64,000 nt of DNA from Brachypodium distachyon. Its lineage: Eukaryota > Streptophyta > Magnoliopsida > Poales > Poaceae. The translations under genes were made by a program, and so were the position numbers. The stretch's first letter is position 1. Each line of letters begins with the position of its first letter. The DNA is taken from the NCBI RefSeq assembly GCF_000005505.3, contig NC_016132.3, forward strand, positions 43,786,914 to 43,850,913, written 5' to 3'. Of this stretch, positions 1 to 12,170 are shown piece by piece. The notes under the pieces are model-generated. The model saw only the letters and a list, made by a program, of their open reading frames with translations. It ran no database searches and was not told the origin of the DNA.

Positions 1-2689
1 CTGAGCTTTGATCGGATCTCTAACCGAACATATCTTTAATCTTTTTGAGCGTTTGGTTTGAGAGCGGCAGCGAACTGAGCTGAGCTCCGATCGGACCGCC
101 AACCGAACATATCCTTAATCTTCTCAGCTCCCCAAAATCGAATGAACCATGTAGTCGCCGATAGCTCAGCTCCGACCGGATCGCCAACCGAACATATCCT
201 AGTCTTCTCGCTTCTGCCCCTACTTCTTCTAGTCATGTTTTCGACTTCCTTTTCATGCGCCAGAGAGAGACCAACTTTTGTTGTTACGAGCAGCTGGCTC
301 TGTACTGCCCCACCTGCCAGCGACTCGTACGGTACCTGAGGTTAGTTTGCTCGGTTTGGAGCCCTTTGGCCACATTAGTTGCTTGATTTCTCGATTGCAC
401 GCGCGGATCTTATCCATCATATGCGACGGCCTTCTCCTTCCTCTTGGCTTCATCATGACGTCTTGTGAGATTGGGTTCTCCCGTGACGATGGCCCTAGCT
501 GGCGGCATCTATGGCACCATCTCTTCTGCGACGAGAGATTCTACAATCGACGACGTCTCGTTCGGGAGATTCCAGGCGAATCGTGGTGACGCTTCAATGG
601 GAGATTCCAGGTGAATCGTTGTGACGCTTCAATCAACCAGTGCAATGTGGTGGGACACGTGGTGCTCCGATATCTATGTGGTGGAGCATGTGTCTCCCAA
701 GGGCTTGTATATGTGATTTTTATCTTTTATAAACCTAATGTTTATGAGTTGCACTTGGTTATAGAAATACAATTAGTTTAAACGTTCTTATACCTCTTCG
801 AACAGTTGGAATTTTGACGGATTAGAGCCTTCTAGACTAATTTCCTCATGCCCCATTTTAGAGTTGAATTCAGATAATTTCTCTAGTGTGCCAAAGGAAT
901 GGGTAACAAGGAAATCATATCAAATGTATCTCCACCCATATTACCCCTTGTTTGGTGATTGAATACAATTAATACAATCAGATCGATAAGCATATTCGAA
1001 TAGAACTCGGATAGAATTCTAGAATATTTAATTTCCAAATTCCATTTCAATATGTGTGTTTGGGTGGAACATTGAAATGGAAGGTATCAATTTCCCTAAG
1101 TTTGCTACTAGGAATTTCAGCTCTGTAAATTCGACTCAAAATCATCTTAAATTTAGCTACATTGTTGACGGGCAAAGTAGCAGAATTGAGCTTAGTGGCA
1201 AACCAAAGTGTAAAAATGGGTCTGATGTAGTTGTACAGGTGGCTTTCATAAGAAATCTGGTATTATGTAATATCTAAAAGAAAATCTGGTATGTAGAGTT
1301 TCAGCATTACTCCCTCTGTTTCATAAAAATCTTCAAAATCAACTGAAATTGGAGGGGCACTAAGAAAGATTGATAATTACTCTTTCCGTTACATAAAAAT
1401 TGGCGCGGCTTTAAACTAGAGCTAGTTCAAAACCGTGTCAATCTTTATGGATCGGAGGGAGTACTGAATTTCCAAAATCTCTCGTCAGGAGAGTTAACTG
1501 AAGGATGAGCAGAAGCCAGGAGAAAATCCAGCTCACTTTTTTGAGAGCTCTTGCCGAAGTAAAATGCCGAAGAGGAAAATTCTAGACACCGGAGGAATAT
1601 CAGTTGGCCACTGACATATTCGGTCGATATACTTTCCTCTGCCCTGTGGATTGCGAAGCAGAGCATGAGCAACCAGGAAGGGATCACACACGGACACGCC
1701 CTTGAAGCGTTGAACAGCCATCGCAGCCCGTGCCGACCTAAACGTGCCCCGGCGAGAAAAACGCAAAAGGGCCGACATGCATGTCATGTCGGTTCTCTTT
1801 GCGAGTGCGCCCGCAGCGTAATCTCTCAATCCCTCTGGCGCAACTTTTTTACCAATATATCGCGCGTAACTACGGGCTCGATCAGAACTCAGAAGCACCC
1901 ATATCCCTGGGTGGGCAAATCGGATAATGCATGCGCGGTAAAGAAAAAAGAGCCAGCCGGCCAATGGGATCGCCGGGGTGGATCGATCGATCATGATGGA
2001 ATTAATGGGGCATGCGTACGTACCTTTTCCATTGTCCTCGCATCATTGCTCGCTCGCTTGGGATCGCATGAAAAGATCGAGGGCGTACATTAACATTCCA
2101 AATCCGAGAGCGCCCATTGGACGCGGCAGGTTAACGGAGGGTCGTTTTTGGCCAATCAATTTATCTGGGCACCTGGGCGCGCGCGCATCAGCGGCCTGCC
2201 GCCGCCGCTGCCGGCTGCTCTCTACAACTTGCGCATGCATGCACGCATGTGCCGGCCGGCGGACGCGCAGCACAGCTCCTAGTGGCGGACACCGCCGCAA
2301 AGCCAAAGAACGACGACCCGTCGGGCGCTTGCAACTCCGGGACAGCGACCGCGAAGCGAAAAATATCTCCTGGTATATTCAGTGGCGAACGCACCCAACA
2401 CACTTGCATGTTACGTACTGGCGCTTAGGAGGAGATGCACGCCGGCCGGGAAATGGCCAAATGGGAGGTGGGGAACGGACATGACGTCCAGGGTTAATTG
2501 ATTGGGTCGCCCTGGTCAGGATGATCATCTGCCGACTCCGGTTAATTGGTCAAATTAAAGTTAGCTAGCGATGGAATGGCACTCGCGCCGACTGTGCTGC
2601 ATGCTTGAATTTGGTTGATGCGGTATATGGACTGGGGCAGGGATGCGCCATGCAAATGGGCGTACCAGGCCAACCTGTTTGATCCATCA
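1..2689. other. Intergenic DNA without a recognisable gene
   Basis: No open frame here resembles a known protein. The first 210 bases carry three spaced copies of a motif containing CCAACCGAACATAT or a close variant (near 3, 82 and 167), which looks like the end of a transposon. A 35-bp unit containing GGGAGATTCCAGG is duplicated in tandem at 564-633. A short Stowaway element is listed separately. GC-rich frames on both strands at about 1533-2484 overlap one another and have no recognisable domain, so I do not call them genes. Confidence 0.5.
1378..1463. mobile_element. Stowaway MITE, short
   Basis: The element begins TA-CTCTTTCCGTTACATAAA and ends in the imperfect inverted complement, TTTATGGATCGGAGGGAGTA. 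TA flanks and the CTCCCTCCGT-type terminus are the signature of Stowaway (Tc1/mariner-derived) MITEs in grasses. It is non-coding. A third copy of the terminus at about 1309, TACTCCCTCTGTTTCATAAA, suggests a second damaged element immediately upstream. Confidence 0.75.
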
Positions 2690-2815
2690 TATTCCTCCGT
2701 CCAAAAAACGATGTCTCAATTTTGACTAAATTTGAATGCATCTATACACTAAGTCATGTTTAAATACATCTAAATTTTGACAAACTTGAGACATCTTTTG
2801 TGGACGGAAGGAGTA
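2690..2815. mobile_element. Stowaway MITE, 126 bp
   Basis: TA-flanked element with termini TATTCCTCCGTCCA and TGGACGGAAGGAGTA. The interior is an imperfect palindrome (GATGTCTCAATTTTGAC near the left end, CAAACTTGAGACATC near the right). It belongs to the same subfamily as the element at 14774-14901 in SCYL2 intron 2, with which it shares nearly all interior words. Non-coding. Confidence 0.85.
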
Positions 2816-3044
2816 ATTCTTTTTCGGTGAATCCAGAGGCATTCGCACGAACGATAAGCTGTGTTTTTGTGAAACCTGGTATTTTCTTTGCCGAAAGCCT
2901 CATTTGTCAGGTTTGTTTTTCCTTTTCCGAAAGAGGGTAAACTTCCGTCCTCTGCGTCGCTCTCCAGTCTTTTCATACATTAAAAAAAAACATGACCCAT
3001 AATGCATGACTGCAGGCAGAATTCACACATCAGTCGGCGCTAAG

Positions 3045-3310
3045 CCGGTGACTAGCACCCAAACCAGCTGAATGCTCCTGAATGACCGTCTCCACCTCCA
3101 CCTTCTGAAGTTCTAGTACGAATCCAGTGCACGACCAATCGAATAAACTGCAAAAAATAAGAAACTAGTTTTCTGTGAAAAATAAGATCATTCCGACAAT
3201 ACCAGATAGAGCAACAAAGTGCGCAAGCACCCATTAGAATAGGCGATTTGAGAGGTCTGAGACTCCCAAAAAAACCATTTACCAAACATATATATTGGAG
3301 ATGGATCACA
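3045..3310 (-). pseudogene. LINE reverse-transcriptase C-terminal relic
   Basis: On the minus strand an open stretch of about 85 codons contains ALCCSIWYCRNDLIFHRK followed by a Trp/Arg-rich segment (VVHWIRTRTSE). This is the pattern of the extreme C-terminus of plant L1-type LINE ORF2 proteins (a W-x-CRND-x-x-F motif after the zf-RVT knuckle). No reverse-transcriptase core is present, so this is a short truncated relic without function. An A-rich run at about 2981-2990 lies just past its 3' side in this orientation. The assignment rests on motif resemblance only. Confidence 0.5.
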
Positions 3311-5074
3311 GAGGTGGGAGGTTAAAAGTCACAAGAATGACTCTCCACACTAGGCTAGCCAAAATGTTCAGGTTAGCTCTCGATGTATTATTATCAAAAA
3401 AAAGGTCTGTGTTTATAATAAAAAACGAAAAATAATGGGCTTTAGAGAAACTAGAGTATGATAGATATAAACTCATATGAGAAGACATGTTGAATCGTTA
3501 CTTCTTTGTAGCAAGCTCTCGTACCTTTGTAGCCTCGCCACTTTCTTCTTTGTAGATATGTTGTGGTAGAAACTTTGGTTACGTGGTAGGTGGGGTTTCA
3601 GGAATTGTTCATATAACGTGTACCACTATTGTACAGCACTTATTATTTGTTCATCAGGATTTTGTCCTTGTCTGGAAAAATATGATGAGAAAAAAAAACG
3701 ACAGAAGCAGATAGCGGGATGTGAAACGTGTGCTTGTTTCAAAAAAGAGTATAGCCACGGCAAATAAGCACTACTCATGCAAGTTAATGTGCTTCAATGC
3801 AAGATCTTTATATGATTCAGTGATTGGCGGCGTATCGTTGAAAACCACTCCATGAAAACCATTTTGCAAATTTTAAAAAAATCTCAAAAGATTGCGTGTG
3901 TTAAAGATGTGACGTTATATATATATGCTAAATTTCAAGTTCAGATTTAATTGCATTTAACAGCTGACAAAAAAATAAGCGATAATGGCTCTTCATTGTT
4001 GGCACTATTCATTGTATTTTTCTTTTTTAATTCCTTCCCCATGCAATTGAGTTTTGCTTTGAAATTTTGCACAATTGTACAACATCACACCTCCAGCATA
4101 CAATACTTTTATTGGATTTTTTAAAATTACTAAACAATTTCCATGGAGTTTGGATAGTTTGCACCTCAAGGTACTTTTCCCCTGATATTTTTGCCTTGAT
4201 GTTTTGAGTATAGTTTATATGCATATGCACTCATTAAGCATCTGCACGGCCCAATCAAGCGCTCATGATGTACTCCAGGTCATGTTTTTTCTCCCTATAT
4301 TGAACTCATATGTAGAGTAAACAACCAAAATTCAACATAACAAATCGGTCGGAGAAAAATATGTTTGTTAAGCTAACATTTGGAGGCGGGTCATATTGTA
4401 TATATGGATCTGTCGTCTTCGCTGAGCGAACAAACTACCAATATCTGTTGGACTCCCGTCAGTTAATTAACACCAGTACTAGATTTTTTTTCATAGAACT
4501 GTTATTTTCGCCAAGACAGATACAGATTAGGCATGATTCCGACCTGCTGCCTGTACTTTTTCATGGCCGTGAGGCTGTCTCAACTCATGCGACTGGCGAC
4601 TTGGTCTTGCTTTTCGCAGCTACTGCCTCTTGGCCACAATGCCGTTCGATGGGAGAGACTATACGGGAAAGGGGAATCCAACACGAATGCGACACCTTGT
4701 GGGATCGGAAACAGACACAACACTGCAACAGAAAAGAAGTTTTTAAAACACAGACAAGACCAATGTAACAAATAACCTCCTTCCTGATGATCAAATTTAT
4801 TTCTCCACTAGCATCATCATTGAATTTCATTGCTGATACACAGGAACATTAACATCCACCAGAACTTGATCAATGTCTCTCCCCAACATATACATATATA
4901 ATCTTTTCAACCTAATCGAATCGACGATAAAAAATGTCTCGGAAAAGACACAAGCAAAAAAGTAAGAAAGAGGTCGAATTTTGGATGAGCGGTTACTATT
5001 TGCAAGCCTGCGTGCGTGCCAAATGGGACATGGCAATGGCATGATTTGCCGTCTCCGGAGAACGCGATTCCTCC
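3311..5074. other. Intergenic DNA and ABCG 3' flank
   Basis: AT-rich sequence without a recognisable gene. The stretch at about 3840-4240 has the low-complexity, A/T-run texture of degraded DNA transposons. The last few hundred bases before 5075 should contain the 3' UTR of the minus-strand ABCG gene; no poly(A) site can be fixed from sequence alone. Confidence 0.4.
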
Positions 5075-6919
5075 TCACCTCCTCATGCGGTGGCACCTGT
5101 ACCAGAGGAAGACGAAGCAGAGCAGCCTGTAGCCGACGACGAAGCCGAGCATGACGCCGACGTTGCTCCACCTCATGCTCTCCCGCATCCCCTGCTGCCG
5201 CAGCAGCATGGCGCCGTCGAGCACGCAGAGGCCGCCGCCGCCGGGGGCCTGGGCGAGGCACTCCTGGGCGCCGCGCGCGCCGCCGTACTCGTTGACGACG
5301 AGGGCCTCGAATGGGTACTTGAAGAGGCTGACGTAGTGCATGAAGACCCAGTACTGCGGGATGTCCTTGCTGGCGACGAAGTAGCCGGAGAAGAGGAAGA
5401 AGCAGCCGATGAAGCCTGCGATGAGGGAGTTGCCGACGATGTAGTTTGGCGCCAGGGCACTGAGGCAGGCGGTGAAGGAGTTTGCGGTCAGCATGACGAG
5501 CCAGATGACGAGCGCGAAGTAGGCGAAGCTGGCGGGCTCCCGCGCGAGGCCCACGAGCCAGTACACGGGCGTCGCGTAGAGGATGGCCGCAGCGAGGAGG
5601 AAAGGGAGGAAGACGGCGGCGTTGGAGGCGACGTAGGAGGAGACGCGGTACGCGCCCCGGGATGTCTCACGCTCCAGGATGCGGCGCTCCTGGAGGAACA
5701 CCGGGAGGCCCTCCGTAGTGGAGGAGAGCACGAAGGTGAGGTTGAAGGCGAAGAATCCCAGCCTGGACTGCAGGTCCGTGGTGCCCAGGAAGATGGTGCC
5801 GAGGAACACGCCCACCACCGCCGACTGCACCATCCGCGCCGCGAACAGCTGCGGCGTGCGCAGCACCGTCTTCACGAACCGCGCCGACAGGATGCGCACC
5901 TCCGCCGCCGCCGAGTTCGCGTACGCCGAGCGCCGGACCGCGGGCGAAGACGTCGAGGACGACGTGGGCACTGGAATGGCGTGTTCTTCTGCTTGGCACG
6001 TGAGCGCGTGCGTGGCGATGACGACGACGTCGGGCTTGAGGCTGTCGATGGCCTCCATGGCGTACTCGAGCACGTTGACGTGGGGCGGGATGGAGTGGCC
6101 CGAGTCCGCCAGGCGCGCCTCTAGGAGCGGCAGCGAGCCGTGGTGGCGGACGGCGCCTTCGGCGAGGAGCACGACGCGGTCGAGCAGCTCGAGGATGCGG
6201 AACCCGGGCTGGTGGATGGTGAGCACGACGGTCTTGCCGTGCGCCGCGGCCATGTCCCCGAGCATCTTGACAATGTGGAGCGCGGAGCCGGAGTCGAGGC
6301 CGGAGGTGGGCTCGTCCAGCAGCAGCACGGCCGGGTCGTGCACGAGGTCCACCCCGATGGACACGCGCCGCCGCTCGCCGCCCGACACGCTCGCGACCCT
6401 GGAACCCGCCACGTGCCGCAGCCCGAGCTCGGCCATGAGCTCCCTCGCGCGCGCCTCGGCCGCTCCCGGCGGGGCGGCGCGCAGCCTGAGGCGCGCGCTG
6501 TACAGGAGCGACTCCTCCACGGTGAGCATCGGGAACAGCGCGTCGTCCTGCGGCACGTGCCCGGACGCGCGCCGGAACCGGGCGGCGTCCATGGGGCGGC
6601 CGTTCACCAGCACCGCCCCGGACACCACCCTGCCCGGGTCCGCTGACCCCGCCAGCACGGACAGCAGCGTCGTCTTGCCCGCGCCGCTCGGCCCCACGAT
6701 CGCCACCACCTCCCCCGGCGGCGCCTCGCACGTCACGCTCCTCAGCAGCAGCCGCTCCCCTCCTCCTCCCTTCTTGCCGCCCCACGAGAACGACGAAGAC
6801 GACGCCGGCAGCACGTAGGACAGCGCCCTCGTCTCGATCCGGTACCTCAGCCTCCGGCGCCCGCTCCCCGTCTTCATCTCCGGCGTGACCACCATCGTCT
6901 CCCTCGGAGACGACGCCAT
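5075..6919 (-). CDS. ABCG half-size transporter (WBC subfamily), ABCG10-like
   Basis: Single-exon gene for a 614-residue half transporter, the usual length for plant ABCG half-size proteins. Seen in the sequence: nucleotide-binding domain first, with Walker A GPSGAGKT (76-83), Q-loop HVPQ (121-124), signature VSGGE (178-182), Walker B VLLLDEPTSGLDS (198-210) and the switch histidine in TIHQPG (H236). A C-terminal membrane domain of about six hydrophobic segments follows (about residues 345-605), ending in a basic tail. This NBD-then-TMD order defines the ABCG group. The N-terminal YRIETRALSY and the post-NBD VNVLEYAMEAI resemble the plant ABCG10 clade, some members of which move phenylpropanoids or hormones; the clade is recalled and the substrate here is unknown. 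Half transporters dimerise, usually at the plasma membrane. No intron, frameshift or missing catalytic residue is seen. The start at 6919 leaves a normal short N-terminus. Confidence 0.95.
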   Translation of the reverse strand: MASSPRETMVVTPEMKTGSGRRRLRYRIETRALSYVLPASSSSFSWGGKKGGGGERLLLRSVTCEAPPGEVVAIVGPSGAGKTTLLSVLAGSADPGRVVSGAVLVNGRPMDAARFRRASGHVPQDDALFPMLTVEESLLYSARLRLRAAPPGAAEARARELMAELGLRHVAGSRVASVSGGERRRVSIGVDLVHDPAVLLLDEPTSGLDSGSALHIVKMLGDMAAAHGKTVVLTIHQPGFRILELLDRVVLLAEGAVRHHGSLPLLEARLADSGHSIPPHVNVLEYAMEAIDSLKPDVVVIATHALTCQAEEHAIPVPTSSSTSSPAVRRSAYANSAAAEVRILSARFVKTVLRTPQLFAARMVQSAVVGVFLGTIFLGTTDLQSRLGFFAFNLTFVLSSTTEGLPVFLQERRILERETSRGAYRVSSYVASNAAVFLPFLLAAAILYATPVYWLVGLAREPASFAYFALVIWLVMLTANSFTACLSALAPNYIVGNSLIAGFIGCFFLFSGYFVASKDIPQYWVFMHYVSLFKYPFEALVVNEYGGARGAQECLAQAPGGGGLCVLDGAMLLRQQGMRESMRWSNVGVMLGFVVGYRLLCFVFLWYRCHRMRR

Positions 6920-9900
6920 CGATCGCTACAAGAGTCTTTCCGAGATCGTGTACTTCCCAGCAAGTAGGAGAGAAGAACAGGAGTGTTACAAACAAGTCAG
7001 GGAGCCACTGATCGAGGCAGCCAGGGAGGGTGAGAAGAGTTGAGCTAACCACACCAAACTCTCCCCCTCTCCTTATGTACCCTTCTAATCTCGTGTGGTT
7101 TCGCGCGCTCTTAACCGACAGCCGCGAAGGAGCAGTGTTACGCCGTCAGTTTGGTGCCATCGCACGGCCGTTTTTTAAGTTTTTTTTTCTTCTCCACCGG
7201 TGCGACGCGATTCGGTCCGGGCCTGGCTTGCTTGTGGATCCGGCGGACGTGCCGGTTCGGGGCTTAACTTAGCGCCCCAAGCTTGCAAGCCTGGCGCACC
7301 GGGGACTGTTCGTTCAACTCATTCTGCCTATTTTCTTTTCTCTCTGTTTTCTCATGTGAACGCTCGCAGCTCACATCATTTAGATGTCGTTGTGGGGAGT
7401 TAGTTGGGTTGCTATACTAGTTTATGCTACTCACACGAATACAAAGAATAGACAAATACGATTAGAGTACTTGGTTAATTGTTAGTACTACTCCAGCATA
7501 TATGGAACTGACGAATCCGGATGTTGCCAATAAGCGTGTTGACGCTGCAATTCTTACCACAATATTTGAGAATTAAACCAGTATGTTTGAACCAGGCGTC
7601 CATGAATTTGACCGTCGATTCCTCGCGTACATTTCGCATGGAATTTATCAGGGAACTTTTTATACTCCGTACATTACTCATGGCGCATGAGTCTGAGTTT
7701 GACCCTGGTCGTCAATTCCCAGGAACCCGGCTCGCCGGACCGGTCTCCATTGGTGACCTAACAACAGTCCGATCTGATCTACCTGGCGCGTTGCTGCTGG
7801 CGCTCGCTGCCTTGTTGGTCTCTTAATTGGTTTGCGACGGTGAGGCAGCAGCCTGGTGCACGAAAACTTCCGTTGTGCTAGCTTGTGAGGAGGAGAAGTG
7901 GAGTGCGGTGCAGAGATTTTCTGATGAGCTGCACCATTGACCGCGCTGCGCACACCCGGTTGGTCGGAGTTGGCCCGCCTCGCTCGCCGTACCATGCCAC
8001 ATTGGCATGGCTCCATCCTCCGTATGCCTAGCCAGCCGTACACCTCCAGAGCTAAAGAATAACAATGATAAGGGCTACGCTACGGTCTCCACTTTGCAGA
8101 CCAGATCTCGTGGAAGTAACAGAGGCCTTTTGTTCTTCTTCTGTTCTTTTGCGCCGGCTGGTAAGAGTTAAGACAGATGCAGCTATATGTGTCTATCGTG
8201 AATTAATCTTGGGGATTGACTGTGGATATAGATAGAAATGACTGGATTAATCTTGGGGATTGGTTGTGCGCAGTTTTTTATTGATGTCTGGTCTGGTCAG
8301 ACGGCGCGCCAATGTGAGACCAGAGAAGTGCTCTCGCCTCAGAAAGCATGGGATACGGTCCGTAGTCGGTACAGAGCTTCGGCCCGCGAGATGATCTCAT
8401 GCACGTTAATCGTCATGATGATGGAATATATAGCCAAACCATGGCACAACTATATTGGTCCTTGAACCGGGTCATGGGGCTGCCCGGCAAGCCTTTTCTT
8501 TCCATACATGTATACCTGTGGTGTCCTAGTCAACAGTACACTGAACCAGCCTGCGGCAAGTTCGTCATGCATGGTCATGGAGGCGCCGTACAGAACGCCA
8601 TGAAGAAAAAGAATCTCTGTCCAGTGAATCACACTACCCAGTACTCACAAATCATTGTATTACCCATTTATGATGGACGTATTCATGTATCTCAATACTG
8701 CCCAGGAAAGAAGGAGAACTTGGGATTGACCAACTGTGGTGTGGCTACTTGCAATTGATCAGACGCATCGTTTTGGTCCAGCTGCAACTAGCTGAGTTAA
8801 AACTGATGGCACAAAGTCACAAACGGCCGGGGTTTAACTCTGAAGGATCACGAACTGAATATTATTGATTTCCTGTACGAAAGTGCACGGCACTGCAAGC
8901 AGCAACCGGTGCTAGAATAGAAGATCGACCAGCGCCTTACGATCATATTTTCGTCCAAGGAGGACGCTAGCAGTTTGAGATGTCCATGACATGCATTTTG
9001 AAGGCATGGCAGGTGGAAATATACCGGCGTTCGATCCATCGGGTATTCGGGTACATGCTAAAACGTGCAGGCAATGGCTTACAGCTCGATTTGGCGGGTA
9101 GAAGGATAAGTTATGCCTTGATATCAGGCCTGGGTGTGAGTATAATGCATGCAGGTGGTTGTTTGCCTGGCGTGTGCGCCGGATTCCAACAAAAAAGGCT
9201 ACGGTGATCGGTGAATCTGTCTTGCAAGAAAAGAAAGCCGATCGATCAAGTACATATGCATGGAGAATATTTGGACTGCACTGGATTGGGTTGGATTTTT
9301 TTTTTAACACGATTGGATTGGATTCGATCGGATGGTAAGGAAACCATGGTCGATCGGAGCTCCTGACGCGGCTCTGGGCTCTAGGCTTTGTGCCCAAGTG
9401 TACAGAAAAGTGACAAGGCCCAATTTGGGCCCACTAAACACACAAGCTGGTCAACGAGGATGGATTGGAATTTGGAAATTTGTATCTCCTCCCTTCCCGT
9501 CTTGTGTCGAACAAGTCCCTCTCCTCCTATGTATTCAAGCACTACAATTTTCAAGATGCCTTAAGCTGTTAGACAACATTGCCGTCTTGCGGGCAATCAA
9601 CTCTAAACACATCAAAATGCCAAACCATCGAATGGAAGCTTAGGGCATTTCCAACGGGGTGTTAATATTTTCTTCTTCTTTTTTAATATGTTTTCCCTTT
9701 TGTCATTTGATTCCCTTCGTTGATGGACCCACATATCATATTCTTTGTTTTTCTTGGTATCCGTACAGTAGTGGTTATTTGAACAAATAACCATTACTTA
9801 CTTATGACATTCATCTCTCCTCCACATTGACCAATACATTCTTGGTATATACCAACAACTCCCTCGTCAGAGCATAAGGATGCCACCACATGGAAGCAAC

Positions 9901-10200
9901 GTATCAATACGTTCAATACGTTGTCAGAGATCTAAACCAACGGATGCAGACTCTTTGGACAAGGTGGCACAGTAAGAAATGATAACCAATTTGTAAACTG
10001 TGATGATGCATGTACTTCATGCTTCGCCTACTCGCTGCATCACTACACGTGTAATCAGCCCCATCAGCCCAATGGCACAAATAAACAGAAATCACTCCTC
10101 GTCCATGCAAGTACTACAATAGTATGCTTTACAGAAGAGAACCAAAAATGGTCTTAGTTGAGCCAGATTATTAGCTCCATGTCCATTGATATATAGCAAG
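6920..10200. other. ABCG 5' flank and intergenic DNA
   Basis: The first roughly 150-200 bases upstream of 6919 should be the ABCG 5' UTR and core promoter; the minus-strand word GTACATAAGG (7071-7080) is a weak TATA candidate. The remainder has no recognisable gene. A 21-bp word (ATTAATCTTGGGGATTG core) is repeated about 41 bp apart near 8203 and 8244. The stretch 9645-9880 starts GGGCATTTCCAAC and ends near GGATGCC, like a decayed hAT-type MITE, but I cannot prove the ends. Confidence 0.4.
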
Positions 10201-10229
10201 GGGCATTGGGGTGTAGGGATTATGGACAG

Positions 10230-11200
10230 AATTAAGCAAACCTAAACTCTCTCAACATGTAATGAACTTTAAAGATAGTTTCAACCAACAATTAAGCAGC
10301 GGAACAAACATAATCAACATGCACGAGTGACACAAGAATTTAACGTGGAAAAACTTCCTCAACTTGAGGAGTAAAAAACCACGGCTGTGAACCGACCGGT
10401 CCACACAACTTCCACTATGAGCAAATGGGGAAAAGAAGCACTCTAGAACATCTAGATATGTGCAACACACTCAGCACATTACCAACCGGTAATCACAACA
10501 ACAACCATGAGACGTAGAACCACAACAAAGCAGAGTTGGCACAGTTTCTGTCTCCTTCGGTACTGTCAACTGTCCTTAAATCGTTTATCCAAATAGCACC
10601 AAATTTGGCAGACAAATAGATCCACGAGTCCTCAACAAATCCTCCAAATTTCAGCTCAATCGGACACCATTTGCCTACCCAAGCTGTTCGTCCACCAAAA
10701 CTATTCTGTTCTGAAACTATAGTCACTAAGCTGACGGCACCACTCTCAAATCTGATGTTCCTCTGATCCAACACTCAAACCAACCAACCAGATCGAAGTA
10801 CTCAAAGTAAGGAACAAGCTTACCGAGTTTGGAGCCAATCAAGCACATTTGAATCTCTAATCACCAGCTTGAAGACAATCGGTCTGGAGTCACCAATCTG
10901 GGCAGAAATCACCTCTTACTTCTTCTTCATCTCTTCTCACAGGTTGTGTTCTTTTGTGTTGCTCTCTCTTGATCACTCTTACTCTCACAATGGCAGCCAC
11001 ACTCAGAACTTCTGTGGACTTAGGTAGGGTTTTATTCTTCTCCTTATACAACAAGGAGAGCAATCTCAGCCGTTGCATGGGGCTCAGATCAATGGTTCAC
11101 AAGCCCGTTGTTTGCTGGGCTGAAAGTTCCTCCACATCCATGTTGAGGGATGGCCCAAAAAGGGGGAGGTGACTTTGTCAATTTTCAAACTCAATGACTC
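10230..11200 (-). repeat. Probable solo LTR of a Copia-type retrotransposon
   Basis: The minus strand has the texture of a plant Copia LTR: a promoter-like part, a clause around AACGTGGAAAAACTTCC (plus strand, near 10341) with CACGGCTGTGAACCGACC downstream, and a long AT-balanced non-coding body. I see no gag or pol reading frame next to it and no primer-binding site, which fits a solo LTR left by recombination. The ends are approximate because I could not identify a target-site duplication. Open frames of 60-93 codons inside it have no recognisable domain. Confidence 0.4.
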
Positions 11201-11334
11201 CAAACTAAAATAGTCGTATTCTGTGTATGCATGTCCAAGAATTGTACATCGCAGGGTTTTTTTATGTTTCATGAAAAAGCATAGTTGGTGATTTTCACCT
11301 TTCATAAGTATTAGTCATGTCTAAGGATGGATAC

Positions 11335-11735
11335 AAAGCTAACTCGACCCGGCTCAGCTCGACTCATTAAGCTCATTAAGTAAGTTAGCAAGCCAACTCA
11401 ATATTTGTCTCGTTAATTTAGCGAGTTCAAAACGCCAGCTCGGTAGACTCGCTAACTTAACTCATTAACGATTTGTTTGTTACTTAGCATAAACAAATAC
11501 GGAGTATTATGTTGAACAGATCATAAATACTACAACCATACATTGAGATAACATATTGTAACCACAAGCTGCATATAGTCCCGCCTTTTGAGTTAAACTT
11601 CATAAATAAGAAAATTTGCATGATTGCACAATGGATTTTTGAAGCACAATAACCGGCATGAAATTTGTTAACTTAATGAGTTGAAAAGTCTAACTTAACT
11701 CGACTTATTTAGTGTCGGAGTTCGAGTCGAGATGT
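11335..11735. repeat. Inverted-repeat element, class uncertain
   Basis: The left part contains AACTCGACCCGGCTCAGCTC and GACTCATTAAGCTCATTAAG; the right part contains their approximate complement (TTAATGAGTTG, TTAACTCGACTTATTTAG, GAGTTCGAGTCGAG). The arms are imperfect and the centre is AT-rich and non-coding, as in an old MITE or foldback element. No target duplication was found. Confidence 0.35.
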
Positions 11736-11914
11736 TGCCATACAGTGGCGGAGCGTCGTGGAGGCCAAACTGTGCCACGACCCCCCCTTCCAAATTGCAA
11801 TTTTTCCTTTTACTGTGCATGTTTAATGTGTATCAGCACAGTCCATATACCTATCAAGACATGATTTTACTTGGAAGTAGATATTCCATCTGATTCATGG
11901 GCCAAATTGTGAGA

Positions 11915-12170
11915 AAATGATGGGATGGTCTCTAGCTTGATGGTTAGGGGCTCTAGTGGAACCGCACTCAGTGGTCCTGGGTTTGACTCCCCTAAGGAGC
12001 GAATTTTCAGACTGGGGTTAAAAAAAATCTCCACGTTTTGCCCATACCAATACGTAGGTCTAAGGTCCGGCCTAGTCTCACACGGCTGTGATGCCGCAGG
12101 GATAACGTTTCTGGATTTTCAGGACCTGCATGAAAAATTCTTCTTCTTAATAGGAAAGCACGGGGCTTAT
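11915..12170 (+). mobile_element. tRNA-derived SINE
   Basis: The 5' part has RNA polymerase III internal promoter boxes like those of a tRNA: an A-box-like TAGCTTGATGGTTAGG (about 11935) and a B-box-like GGGTTTGACTCCC about 45 bases later. It is not a tRNA gene: I can fold no acceptor stem and the anticodon arm is absent. A tRNA-unrelated body follows and ends near TTCTTCTTAATAG, the T-rich tail style of cereal SINEs and LINEs. The poly-A run at 12020 is internal. The family name is uncertain. Confidence 0.6.

Noticed and set aside
1533..2484. Several 80-168-codon frames on both strands
   Set aside because: Mutually overlapping, no domain, compositional bias only.
5090..6818. Long frames (344 and 379 codons) on the plus strand across the ABCG gene
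   Set aside because: GC-rich complements of a real coding sequence; no domain, and biased to Arg, Glu and Ala as expected for antisense frames.
5667..7052. 461-codon minus-strand frame overlapping ABCG
   Set aside because: It is ABCG read in another frame; the product is Arg/Gly-rich without any domain, while the 614-codon frame holds every ABC motif.
11925..12000. tRNA gene
   Set aside because: A and B boxes are present, but no acceptor stem or anticodon arm can be formed and the body continues as a SINE.
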